Source: an uncultured Eggerthellaceae bacterium (GTDB taxonomy: Bacteria; Actinomycetota; Coriobacteriia; Coriobacteriales; Eggerthellaceae). From it: DNA of 21,023 nt. Positions 8,872 to 16,340 of this stretch are shown piece by piece. Positions within the stretch are counted from its first letter, which is position 1. The number at the start of each line of letters is the position of its first letter. The notes beneath the pieces are model-generated. The model searched no databases. It saw only the letters and a list, made by a program, of their open reading frames with translations, and was not told the DNA's origin. The position numbers were made by a program, and so were the translations under genes. The DNA lies in NCBI GenBank assembly GCA_947632575.1, contig CANRPV010000007.1:1-21023 (forward strand). Reading direction: 5' to 3'.

Positions 8872-9925
8872 CCCAGCCCTTGCTCTTGCGGAGGAACTTA
8901 AACAACGAGGGGTTGAGGTCAAATTCGCCGGCACGCCTCAGGGCGTCGAAAGCCGTCTGGTGCCTTTGGCGGGCATTGACTTCACTCCCTTTGAAGCGTC
9001 GGGATTTAACCGCAGCCATCCGACGACCATTGTCAAAGGCGTTCACAAGATAGCCAAGAGCACCAAGCAGGCGAAGCAGTGGTTTGATCGGATCAAACCT
9101 GATGTAGTCGTGGGATTCGGCGGCTATGTGTCCATTCCCGTCGCCCATGCTGCCGAGGCGAACGGTATTCCCGTCGTCATCCATGAGCAGAACTCGGTTA
9201 TGGGTATGGCTAATCGCTATCTGGCGAAGAAGGCCCAGGCGGTCTGTGTTACCTACGCCCAAGCCGCTGAGAATTTGCCCGATAAGAGTAGGGTCAAGGT
9301 TACCGGCAATCCGGTGCGTCGTGCCGTCATCGAGGCGAGCCGCGAGGTGGGTCGTGAAATGCTCTCAATCCCTGAAGACGACCTGATGCTTTTGGTCTTT
9401 GGCGGCAGTTTAGGAGCCCGCCATATCAACGAGGCGGTCTGCGCTCTCAAATCGGATCTTTTGGCCAAAGAGCACCTCTCCATCGTTCATATCACAGGTC
9501 CTAAGGAACTGGAAAGCGTCCAAGAGGCTTTGAACTTGACTGAGGAAGAGGCTAAGCGCTGGCAGCTCATGGGTTATCAGGATCGTATGGGGGAGACCTT
9601 GGCGGCGACCGACGTGATCGTCTCGCGTGCGGGCGCATCGTCGTTGGCTGAGATATCGGCTCGAGCTATCCCGGCTTTACTCGTGCCCTTTCCCTATGCG
9701 ACAGAAGACCACCAGACTACCAACGCCCTTGCTTGGGTAGAGGCGGGTTGCGCTTACATGATGCCGGACAATGAGCTGGATAGCTTCGAGTTCAAAGATA
9801 AGCTGATGAGGCTTATTGACTCTCCCGAGCTCAGAGACCAGATGCGTAGTGCCGCTCTTAGCCAAGAGACCGCCAACGCAGCGGCTAACTTGGCAGATGT
9901 TGTGATGGCAGCAGCGAGGGCTTAG
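8828..9925 (+). CDS. murG: Lipid II synthase MurG (UDP-GlcNAc transferase)
   Basis: MurG adds GlcNAc to lipid I at the inner membrane face, making lipid II. It has 365 residues from the chosen start, the usual size. It opens directly with the donor/acceptor loop SGGGTAGHINPALALAEEL (6-24). Further motifs are VVGFGGYVSIP (94-104), HEQNSVMG (119-126), FGGSLGARHIN (191-201), and VSRAGASSLAEI (265-276) with FPYATEDHQTTNA (288-300), the UDP-GlcNAc-binding region. The open frame extends upstream to 8738, but the ATG at 8828 is preceded by AGGAAAGGAG and gives the standard N-terminus, so the extension is not used. The gene starts 44 bp inside ftsW. Confidence 0.95.
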   Translation: MLAVLSGGGTAGHINPALALAEELKQRGVEVKFAGTPQGVESRLVPLAGIDFTPFEASGFNRSHPTTIVKGVHKIAKSTKQAKQWFDRIKPDVVVGFGGYVSIPVAHAAEANGIPVVIHEQNSVMGMANRYLAKKAQAVCVTYAQAAENLPDKSRVKVTGNPVRRAVIEASREVGREMLSIPEDDLMLLVFGGSLGARHINEAVCALKSDLLAKEHLSIVHITGPKELESVQEALNLTEEEAKRWQLMGYQDRMGETLAATDVIVSRAGASSLAEISARAIPALLVPFPYATEDHQTTNALAWVEAGCAYMMPDNELDSFEFKDKLMRLIDSPELRDQMRSAALSQETANAAANLADVVMAAARA

Positions 9926-9974
9926 TCCCTTGGATTACAATAGGGTCTCCGTAAAGCCTTCGGAAAGAGAATCT

Positions 9975-11390
9975 ATGGAAGAGACTAATCGTCCCGCCTT
10001 GCATTTTATTGGCATCGGCGGTGTGGGTATGAGTGGAATCGCGCGGGTCGCCATCGACCAAGGCTATAAGGTTAGCGGTTCGGATCTCAAGGAAAATTTC
10101 TACACGAAATCGGTCAGGGATGCTGGCGTCGAGGTGTTTGTGGGCCATAAGGCCTCGCAGGTGCCCGAAGGCAATCCTATCATCGTCGTGTCCACGGCCA
10201 TCTTGGACAACAATCCTGAGTTGGTGGAAGCCAAACGGCGAGGGCTTGAGATCCGCCATCGTTCGGAGATGCTGGTAGAGCTTGGAAAGGGACTGACCAC
10301 CTTAGCGGTGGCGGGAACGCATGGCAAAACTACGACTTCTTCGATGCTCGCGAGCACCATGGCTGCTATGGGGCTTGACCCCACCTTCCTCATCGGCGGC
10401 ACGGTGAGAAGTTTCGGGAGCAATTCCCACTCGGGCACGGGCAAATACTACGTGGTCGAAGCTGATGAGAGCGACAAGTCCTTCACCAATCTGGCTCCCT
10501 CGGCGGTGATCGTGACCAACATCGAAGCTGATCATCTGGATCACTACAAGGATCTCGATGAGATTTACGAGCTTTTCTGCGACTTCATCGATCAGTTGCC
10601 CGAAGACGGCATCGCCGTGGTCTATGGTGACGACGAAAAGGTCATCCAAGTCGCCAAAGACGCCCAAAGGCCGTGGATAAGCTACGGCTTTGGCAAAGAC
10701 TGCGACTCCCAGATACTTTCCTGGAAGGTCAATGGCTTAAGCGCCGAGTTCCAGCTGCGTCTGCCTAGTGGAAAGGTGGTCTCAAGCGCCATCAAACAAA
10801 ACCCCGGTCGCCATAACGTTCTCAATGGGGCTGCGGTTATCACGCTTCTCGATGCACTTGGCTATGATGCGGCCGAGGCGGCCGACAAGCTGCGGGAATT
10901 TTCGGGGGTGCGTCGCCGCTTCGACAAGGTGGGCGAGGCCAAAGGCGTTACGGTGGTGGATGATTACGCCCATCATCCCACTGAGATCGCCGCTACGATC
11001 AAAGCGGCTAAAGAATTGGACTTCAATCACGTTCATGTGCTGTTCCAGCCTCATCGCTACACGCGGGCGAAGCTGTTCACCGAGGTGCTGCGGGATGATT
11101 TCGCTCGCGCCTTCGACGATGCGGACAGCGTCACGTTCATGGACGTGTATTCGGCGGGCGAGGTGCCCATCCCTGGTGTGACCGGTAAAACCTTCCTCAA
11201 GGTGGTGTTAGACCATCGCGGAACCGAGGGTGTGTATTACGTACCCGGCCTGATCGACGTGGCGCCGCATATGGCTTCTCTGGCCGAGGAGGGTGATCTG
11301 ATCATCACCATGGGCGCGGGCGATGTGACCCTGTTCGGCTCTCAGATCGTCAACGCCTTGAAGAAGCAGGAAGAAGAGGGTCGCTCGTGA
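9975..11390 (+). CDS. murC: UDP-N-acetylmuramate : L-alanine ligase MurC
   Basis: MurC starts the stem peptide by adding L-Ala to UDP-MurNAc. From the ATG at 9975 it has 471 residues, typical for MurC. It shows HFIGIGGVGMSGIA (10-23), the ATP loop A113-GTHGKTT-120, EADESDKSF (162-170), NIEADHLDHY (182-191), DDYAHHPTEI (329-338) and FQPHRYTRAKLF (357-368), all MurC hallmarks. The frame could start 15 codons earlier at TTG 9930, 4 bp after murG. The ATG is preferred because GGAAAGAGA lies just upstream and the conserved fold begins about ten residues in. The end overlaps the murB GTG by 4 bp. Confidence 0.95.
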   Translation: MEETNRPALHFIGIGGVGMSGIARVAIDQGYKVSGSDLKENFYTKSVRDAGVEVFVGHKASQVPEGNPIIVVSTAILDNNPELVEAKRRGLEIRHRSEMLVELGKGLTTLAVAGTHGKTTTSSMLASTMAAMGLDPTFLIGGTVRSFGSNSHSGTGKYYVVEADESDKSFTNLAPSAVIVTNIEADHLDHYKDLDEIYELFCDFIDQLPEDGIAVVYGDDEKVIQVAKDAQRPWISYGFGKDCDSQILSWKVNGLSAEFQLRLPSGKVVSSAIKQNPGRHNVLNGAAVITLLDALGYDAAEAADKLREFSGVRRRFDKVGEAKGVTVVDDYAHHPTEIAATIKAAKELDFNHVHVLFQPHRYTRAKLFTEVLRDDFARAFDDADSVTFMDVYSAGEVPIPGVTGKTFLKVVLDHRGTEGVYYVPGLIDVAPHMASLAEEGDLIITMGAGDVTLFGSQIVNALKKQEEEGRS

Positions 11391-12319
11391 CAGCTCGTCA
11401 TGCCTCTCCCTTGCAATCCCTGTTGGTGGATAATCAGTTCGACGGGGATGTCTACGCCAATGAACCGCTTTCTCGTCATACGACCTACCGTATCGGAGGT
11501 CCGGCACGCTTCTATGTGCGAGTGGGGTCCATCAGCGCGCTTTCGAAATTGGTGGAAGTCTGCAATGAACATGGGATTGACTGGCTTATATTAGGACGCG
11601 GCTCTAATCTACTCGTATCCGACCAGGGGTTTTCCGGCGTCGCCATCTCGCTTGGAAGAGATTTTCGCAGCTATAAGGTGGATGAGGAGCAAAACCGCTT
11701 CCTCACGGGCGCGGGAGTGGCGCTTTCGGCCATCGTCCAGGAAGCTTTCCGGCGAAATTACGCGGGTTTGGAATTTGCCGTGGGAACACCCGGCACCATC
11801 GGCGGAGCGTTGCGCATGAATGCCGGATCTCGCAATGAATGGATCGGGTCGCGGGTGCTTAGTGTCACCACCTTTTCTCCGCGAGAGGGCCTGCGCCGCC
11901 GCGCGGGCTCAGACATCCAGTGGGGCTATCGCTGCTCTTCTTTCGCTCCCGATGAGATCGTTCTTGAATGTGAGCTTTCCGTCGAGCAGGCCGATCCGTT
12001 CTACATCCGTGGCAAAATGGAAGCCAATCTCGCTCGCCGCAAGCAAACCCAGCCCCTTAACGAGCCGTCCTGTGGCAGCGTGTTTAAGAACCCAGAGGGC
12101 GATCTTTCGGCGGGAGCGTTGATAGAGCGTTGCGGCTTGAAGGGTACGCGCATCGGTGGTGCTGAGATCTCGACCGTGCATGGAAACTTCATCATCAACA
12201 CCGGTGACGCCCTTGCGTCGGAAGTTCGTCAGCTTATCGAGCTGATTCAAACCAAGGTAAAGGAACAGTATGGCATCGAACTCACGCCAGAGGTACAGTT
12301 CATCGGGTTCGACGCCTAG
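11387..12319 (+). CDS. murB: UDP-N-acetylenolpyruvoylglucosamine reductase MurB
   Basis: This FAD-dependent reductase makes UDP-MurNAc with NADPH. It has 310 residues. FAD-binding features are HTTYRIGGPA (31-40), LILGRGSNLLVSDQGF (67-82) and VGTPGTIGGALRMNAG (132-147). The active-site region SCGSVFKNP (228-236) carries the expected catalytic Ser231, and Glu302 near the C-terminus (LTPEVQFIG) fits the catalytic glutamate. The start is GTG, overlapping the murC stop (GTGA, 11387-11390), with a GAAGAAGAGGG ribosome site. The last 50 bp overlap the start of ftsQ. murB next to murC supplies both steps before and after UDP-MurNAc in one transcript; in many actinobacteria murB lies elsewhere. Confidence 0.96.
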   Translation: MTARHASPLQSLLVDNQFDGDVYANEPLSRHTTYRIGGPARFYVRVGSISALSKLVEVCNEHGIDWLILGRGSNLLVSDQGFSGVAISLGRDFRSYKVDEEQNRFLTGAGVALSAIVQEAFRRNYAGLEFAVGTPGTIGGALRMNAGSRNEWIGSRVLSVTTFSPREGLRRRAGSDIQWGYRCSSFAPDEIVLECELSVEQADPFYIRGKMEANLARRKQTQPLNEPSCGSVFKNPEGDLSAGALIERCGLKGTRIGGAEISTVHGNFIINTGDALASEVRQLIELIQTKVKEQYGIELTPEVQFIGFDA

Positions 12320-13340
12320 GCAAGTTCCAGGATCAAGACGGACACGCCCCACGCCAAACGACCGCAGACGTCACACGACTGGCGACCAGTGGCGTTCAGT
12401 GCCAAGCGACCCAAGGCTCTCTGCACCAGTCGATCCGAGGCGTCCCGCGTCAGGCGACCAGAGGCTCCGTTCGGTTCGCATCGGAGATCTTCCTCTAACT
12501 CAAGAGTCTTCCAATCGCTTTACGCCGCGTCCGCCAACCCAAGAGCCCTCCGGTCGGATCACACCGCGAACGCCCAGAAGCTTCAAAGGCTTCATCGTGG
12601 CGGGAGTGGTGGTACTCGTTTTGCTTGTCGGCGCCGCCATCCTCTATTTTTCACCGGCGTTTACGATCGAATCTATCGAGGTGAAGGGATCCGATCATCT
12701 TACGTCTCAAGAGGTAGCCGCCTTGGTGACCATCCCCGAGGGGACTACCTTGCTCAATGTGGACGCCGATGCCATTCGCACGTCCATTATTCGCGACTCA
12801 TGGGTTGAGGACGTCACCGTCAATCGTATCTTTCCCTCCACGTTAGAACTCGTGATCACCGAGCGACAGATAGCCGCGGTGGTGGAGGTGACTACCAGCG
12901 GGGGACAAGGCATTCAACCTTGGGCTATCGCCTCCGATGGCATGTGGCTTATGGCTATTCCGAACAAGGACTCTGAGCTTGGCCAAGGCATAGCACCTCA
13001 GATCTATGAGGACGCCGAGGCGGCCTTGCATATCACGGGAGTGCCCTACGGACTCAATCCCTCGATTGGTTCTTACTGCACCGATGAGAACGTGAACAAC
13101 GCTTTGGACATCGTGAGCGGTCTTACCACCACGCTTGCCGATCAGGTGAAGACCGTCAATGCCACAGATGCCGAGTCTACGTTGCTCATCTTGGACAATG
13201 GTGTTGAGATCGCCTTCGGTACGGCCGATAACATCCGTGATAAGGAAAGAATCTGCCTCCAAATCATGGAGCAGAATCCGGGTCGCGTCGCGTATATCAA
13301 CGTCCGTGTCGTTGATCGTCCGACCTGGCGTGCTCTCTAG
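12270..13340 (+). CDS. ftsQ: Cell division protein FtsQ/DivIB with repeat-rich cytoplasmic tail
   Basis: FtsQ is a bitopic divisome scaffold that binds the FtsL/FtsB(DivIC) pair. The 356-residue product has a long Arg/Pro/Ser-rich cytoplasmic tail (1-105), one membrane helix (about 106-128), a POTRA domain (about 130-198, starting FTIESIEVKG and ending LVITER), and an extracytoplasmic FtsQ domain to the C-terminus. The ATG at 12270 follows GTAAAGGAACA, a fair ribosome site, and overlaps murB by 50 bp. Residues 30-69 form a degenerate 8-residue tandem repeat; RFTPR/RITPR follow at 83-87 and 96-100. An internal start nearer the helix would remove the repeat region, but none is better supported. 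It is the last gene before the 179-bp gap to ftsZ. Confidence 0.88.
   Translation: MASNSRQRYSSSGSTPRQVPGSRRTRPTPNDRRRHTTGDQWRSVPSDPRLSAPVDPRRPASGDQRLRSVRIGDLPLTQESSNRFTPRPPTQEPSGRITPRTPRSFKGFIVAGVVVLVLLVGAAILYFSPAFTIESIEVKGSDHLTSQEVAALVTIPEGTTLLNVDADAIRTSIIRDSWVEDVTVNRIFPSTLELVITERQIAAVVEVTTSGGQGIQPWAIASDGMWLMAIPNKDSELGQGIAPQIYEDAEAALHITGVPYGLNPSIGSYCTDENVNNALDIVSGLTTTLADQVKTVNATDAESTLLILDNGVEIAFGTADNIRDKERICLQIMEQNPGRVAYINVRVVDRPTWRAL
12357..12476 (+). repeat. Five degenerate 24-bp tandem repeats in ftsQ
   Basis: Related GCGACCnnAGG-like cores recur at 12358, 12382, 12406, 12430 and 12454, exactly 24 bp apart. Each unit encodes eight residues of the pattern x-D-(Q/P/R)-(R/W)-(R/L)-x-x-x; examples are SDPRLSAP and VDPRRPAS. 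The array lies wholly in the predicted cytoplasmic tail of FtsQ (residues 30-69) and keeps frame. Units are diverged, so this is an old expansion rather than a recent slip. Confidence 0.8.
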
Positions 13341-13394
13341 AGATCGTTTAGGGTACTTTTCCGCTCCCAGCTGGCCGAAAAAAACGCCCGTTGC

Positions 13395-13422
13395 TTGCAA
13401 AGACCAACTCATCGTGTACAAT
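13395..13422 (+). promoter_or_regulatory. Probable sigma-70-type promoter for ftsZ
   Basis: TTGCAA (13395-13400) and TACAAT (13417-13422) are separated by 16 bp, matching -35 and -10 boxes at 4/6 and 5/6 positions. They lie in the 179-bp gap between ftsQ and ftsZ. The expected start site, about 13429-13430, falls at the base of a leader hairpin. This would give ftsZ and the genes after it a transcript independent of the wall-synthesis block. Seen by eye only. Confidence 0.6.
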
Positions 13423-13429
13423 TAGCCTT

Positions 13430-13479
13430 TGTAGGCCGTGTCCCGGCAGCTGAGATGCTTACCGGACTTAAAACCTACA
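13430..13479 (+). promoter_or_regulatory. 5'-terminal stem-loop in the ftsZ leader
   Basis: TGTAGG (13430-13435) pairs with CCTACA (13474-13479). Inside it, 13440-13446 (GTCCCGG, one bulged C) pairs with CCGGAC (13462-13467), and AGC (13448-13450) pairs with GCT (13457-13459) around a TGAGAT loop. The structure begins within a base or two of the predicted transcript start and is not followed by a U-run, so it is not a terminator. Possible roles are 5'-end protection of the mRNA or a regulator-binding site. Confidence 0.5.
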
Positions 13480-13481
13480 TG

Positions 13482-13504
13482 AACGCAGCACTATAAACGC
13501 AGCA
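13482..13504 (+). repeat. Nine-base direct repeat just upstream of the ftsZ ribosome site
   Basis: AACGCAGCA occurs at 13482-13490 and again at 13496-13504, 14 bp apart, immediately before the GGAGGG ribosome site (13510-13515). The first copy lies in a five-codon mini-ORF (ATG 13479 to TAA 13496) that has no ribosome site of its own. No function can be assigned from sequence. Confidence 0.45.
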
Positions 13505-13519
13505 GGTGTGGAGGGAACT

Positions 13520-14662
13520 ATGCCAAACAATGTGGGCACGGATCGTCTCGCAGTAATCAAAGTTGTAGGCGTCGGGGGCGGCGGCACCAATGCGATAAAC
13601 CGCATGGTCGAAGCCGGAGTACGAGGCGTCGAATTCATCGCAGTAAACACCGATCGTCAGGCATTGCTTCTTTCTGATGCCGATAAAACCATTCACATCG
13701 GCGAGGAAATCACCCGTGGTCTTGGCGCAGGCGCCAACCCAGAGGTTGGTTGTCAGGCTGCCGAAGAAAGCCGCAACGAAATTCGCGAAGTGCTTGCCGA
13801 AGCCGATATGGTCTTCGTCACAGCTGGTGAGGGTGGTGGCACCGGGACCGGTGCAGCTCCTATCATCGCCGAGATCGCTCGCGAGGAAATCGGGGCTTTG
13901 ACCGTGGGCATCGTGACCAAGCCCTTCACCTTCGAAGGTCGTTTGCGTCGTAATCAAGCGGAGCAGGGCATTGATCTGCTGGGTCAAAAGGTTGACACGC
14001 TCATCGTTATTCCCAACGATCGCTTGCTTGAGATCGTCGATAAGAAGACGAGCATGCTCGATGCCTTCCGTATCGCCGATGACACCCTTCGTCAGGGCAT
14101 TCAGGGCGTGACGGACCTCATCACCATTCCTGGTCTTATCAATCTCGACTTCGCCGATATTCGCACGGTCATGAAGGATGCCGGCACCGCCATGATGGGC
14201 ATCGGTCTCGCCTCTGGTGAGAATCGTGCTCTGGAAGCCGCTCAGCAGGCAACGAATTCCTCGCTGCTGGAAGCCTCCATCCAAGGAGCCTCTCGGGTGC
14301 TCTTCTCCATCGCTGGTGGTCCTGATTTGACCCTTACTGAGGTGAGCGAAGCCGCACGGACCATTGAGTCCTGCGCTGATGAGAACGCCAATATCATCTA
14401 TGGCCAGATCATCGACGAGGCCTTGCGTGACTCCGTTCGCATTACGGTCATCGCTACCGGTTTTAAGATGAATGCGAGCCAGTCATCGCTCGATTTCTCA
14501 CCCCGTATGGATCTGTTCTCATCGACCGAACCCGTGATTTCGGCTCCGGCGCACCAAGCACCGATTTCCGCTCCGGCACCGGTGTCTTTCTCTACCACGA
14601 CCACAAACGGGCGCTTCGCCGATGAGGACTACATCCCGGACTTTCTGAAACGCCAGCGCTAA
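13520..14662 (+). CDS. ftsZ: Cell division GTPase FtsZ
   Basis: FtsZ is the tubulin-like GTPase that assembles the Z ring. From ATG 13520 it has 380 residues. VVGVGGGGTNAINRM (15-29) begins the GTP-binding domain; the tubulin signature GGGTGTG is at 105-111; the T7 loop NLDFAD (208-213) carries the catalytic acid. A short linker (about 318-366, Ser/Ala/Pro-rich) leads to the C-terminal peptide DEDYIPDFLKRQR (368-380), which binds partners such as SepF. The frame is open from GTG 13508, but GGAGGG at 13510-13515 is correctly spaced for the ATG at 13520. No ftsA precedes it. The gene seems to have its own promoter and a structured leader of about 90 nt. Confidence 0.97.
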   Translation: MPNNVGTDRLAVIKVVGVGGGGTNAINRMVEAGVRGVEFIAVNTDRQALLLSDADKTIHIGEEITRGLGAGANPEVGCQAAEESRNEIREVLAEADMVFVTAGEGGGTGTGAAPIIAEIAREEIGALTVGIVTKPFTFEGRLRRNQAEQGIDLLGQKVDTLIVIPNDRLLEIVDKKTSMLDAFRIADDTLRQGIQGVTDLITIPGLINLDFADIRTVMKDAGTAMMGIGLASGENRALEAAQQATNSSLLEASIQGASRVLFSIAGGPDLTLTEVSEAARTIESCADENANIIYGQIIDEALRDSVRITVIATGFKMNASQSSLDFSPRMDLFSSTEPVISAPAHQAPISAPAPVSFSTTTTNGRFADEDYIPDFLKRQR

Positions 14663-14687
14663 AGCATTCTCGACGTCGGGAATTCAG

Positions 14688-15590
14688 ATGAGAATCCAGG
14701 AGATTCCAAAGCCTCATTTGGACGTGCAGAGCCATGGCTCCATACGTGTGTTGAGCGATGAGGCTCTCTTTCAGGCCACCGGTATAGCGATCGCTTTTTC
14801 CCAGCGTCATGGGGGAGTAAGCAGTGGTCCTTATCAAAGCCTCAATTTGGGTTCCCATGTGGACGATGATATCGATCTTGTTCGGGAAAACCGGGCGCGA
14901 CTTCTTGAGGCGCTTGGAGGCGGGGATCTTCCCCTCATCGTGCCGAAGCAGGTGCATGGCACCGATCTGGTCATCGTGAATCAGGCGGGCGATCAAGCTC
15001 TTTTGACGGCAAGTGAGCAAGCTGCCCGCGGGGCCGACGGCGTCGTAGTGACGGTTCCTCAGGTGGCGGCGATGCTTTGTTTCGCCGATTGCGTGCCGAT
15101 CATTATCGTCTCTCCTAGCAGACGTTTCGCGGTGGTTCATGCCGGCTGGCGTGGGGTAGCCGCATCGATCGTGGTGAAAGCCCTTGAGGCTTTGGTAAGT
15201 CTCGATAGCGCCGATCAGACGGAGCCTATCGACGCGACCTCAACCTACGGACCGGCCATTCAGGAGCAGGAGGCGCTTGAGCCGTCGGTTTTAGCTTCGA
15301 CCTATAACGTCTACATCGGACCCTACATTCACGCTGAGTGCTTCGAGTGCAGCGAGGAGGTCCACCGCCAGTTCACCGATAAATTCGGTGACGACTGCGC
15401 TTTCGATAGCTCCCATATCGATCTCGGTGCGGCTCTGCGCAAAGATCTCTTCCTGTGTGGTGTTTTGCCCGAGCGTATCGCTGATGCCGATATCTGCACT
15501 GTTTGTTCGACCGACGACTATTATTCATTCCGCGCAGCCGATGGCCTCTGCGGGCGTCATGGAGCCTTGGCATTCCGACTCGATGCATAA
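14688..15590 (+). CDS. pgeF: PgeF/YfiH family (laccase-domain, LACC1-like) protein
   Basis: This family is annotated as polyphenol oxidase or multicopper laccase-domain; characterised relatives (LACC1/YlmD/YfiH) act as zinc-dependent purine nucleoside phosphorylase/deaminases, and YfiH has been linked to removal of mis-synthesised UDP-MurNAc peptides. The 300-residue product shows QRHGGVSSGPYQSLNLGSHV (39-58), QVHGTDL (88-94), ADCVPI (133-138), VVHAGWRG (149-156) and IGPYIHAECFEC (210-221). The expected zinc ligands His90, Cys135 and His151 are present. A stretch at about 170-206, between two conserved blocks, looks longer and more polar than usual. It starts 25 bp after ftsZ, the common position in Gram-positive dcw clusters. 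Confidence 0.92.
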   Translation: MRIQEIPKPHLDVQSHGSIRVLSDEALFQATGIAIAFSQRHGGVSSGPYQSLNLGSHVDDDIDLVRENRARLLEALGGGDLPLIVPKQVHGTDLVIVNQAGDQALLTASEQAARGADGVVVTVPQVAAMLCFADCVPIIIVSPSRRFAVVHAGWRGVAASIVVKALEALVSLDSADQTEPIDATSTYGPAIQEQEALEPSVLASTYNVYIGPYIHAECFECSEEVHRQFTDKFGDDCAFDSSHIDLGAALRKDLFLCGVLPERIADADICTVCSTDDYYSFRAADGLCGRHGALAFRLDA

Positions 15591-15593
15591 GTC

Positions 15594-16289
15594 ATGGGTA
15601 TAGAGGCCGCATATCAAAGAGTTGCTGCGGAAGTTCGCTCTGAATGTCTCAGGATTGGACGCGACCCTGAAAGCGTCACGCTTCTCGCCGTGTCAAAGAC
15701 GGTGGGTATCGATGGCGTCGCGGAAGCTATTCAAGCCGGAGCTCGTGATTTTGGCGAGAACAGGCCTGATCCGTTAACGGAGAAGGCGCAGGCTTTCCCA
15801 AACGTTCGCTGGCATTTCATCGGCAACATTCAATCACGGCGTATTCCCGCCATCGTTTCGGCTGCGACCTTGATCCATTCGGTCTGCGATTTCGAACATG
15901 GCAAGAAAATCAACCAAGCCGCTTTGGGTCTTGGCAAGGTTCAAGACATCTTGCTCGAGGTTAACGTCTCAGGCGAGGAATCAAAAAGCGGCATCAAGGC
16001 GGAATTGGCCTCAGAGCTGATGCTCGGTCTTATTCCGCTGCCAGCTCTGCGTATTCGTGGTCTTATGACCATGGCTCCCCAAGGGGATAGAGCTCGGGCG
16101 CTCGAATGCTTTCAATCGCTGGCTCAGCTTTTTGAAGAGCTAAAATCTCAACTCTCCGCCGAGCATGCGGCGGTGTTCAATGAGCTTTCTATGGGTATGA
16201 GTGAAGATTGGCGTGAGGCTCTTAAAGCCGGCGCTACTATAGTGCGTTTAGGACGGGCTATTTTTAGTCCAGACTTCTCGGCTGATTAA
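15594..16289 (+). CDS. YggS/PLPBP family pyridoxal-phosphate-binding protein
   Basis: This is a single-domain alanine-racemase-fold protein that binds PLP and is thought to keep PLP and amino-acid pools balanced; no enzymatic activity is firmly known. It has 231 residues, typical for the family. Lys35 in AVSKT is the PLP lysine. GENR (54-57), HFIGNIQSRR (74-83), EVNVSGEESKSG (122-133), LSMGMSEDW (198-206) and RLGRAIF (218-224) follow the family pattern. The usual GEN-x-VQE and LQxNK are replaced by GENRPDP and IQSRR, modest deviations. The ATG is 3 bp after pgeF with no clear ribosome site, suggesting coupled translation. It is the ylmE counterpart of the ylmDEFG-divIVA series. Confidence 0.92.
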   Translation: MGIEAAYQRVAAEVRSECLRIGRDPESVTLLAVSKTVGIDGVAEAIQAGARDFGENRPDPLTEKAQAFPNVRWHFIGNIQSRRIPAIVSAATLIHSVCDFEHGKKINQAALGLGKVQDILLEVNVSGEESKSGIKAELASELMLGLIPLPALRIRGLMTMAPQGDRARALECFQSLAQLFEELKSQLSAEHAAVFNELSMGMSEDWREALKAGATIVRLGRAIFSPDFSAD

Positions 16290-16340
16290 GAGGATTGGGC
16301 CTGCTTACTTTTGAGCCAAGCCTCGAAAAGGACGGAAGGT

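Noticed and set aside
9930..9974. TTG start for murC 15 codons upstream
   Set aside because: Possible, but the extra residues have no counterpart in the MurC fold and the ATG at 9975 has a purine-rich site; kept only as an alternative.
13475..14284. 269-codon open frame on the - strand over the ftsZ leader and ftsZ
   Set aside because: Antisense to the highly conserved FtsZ GTPase domain; no ribosome site or domain, so a shadow frame.
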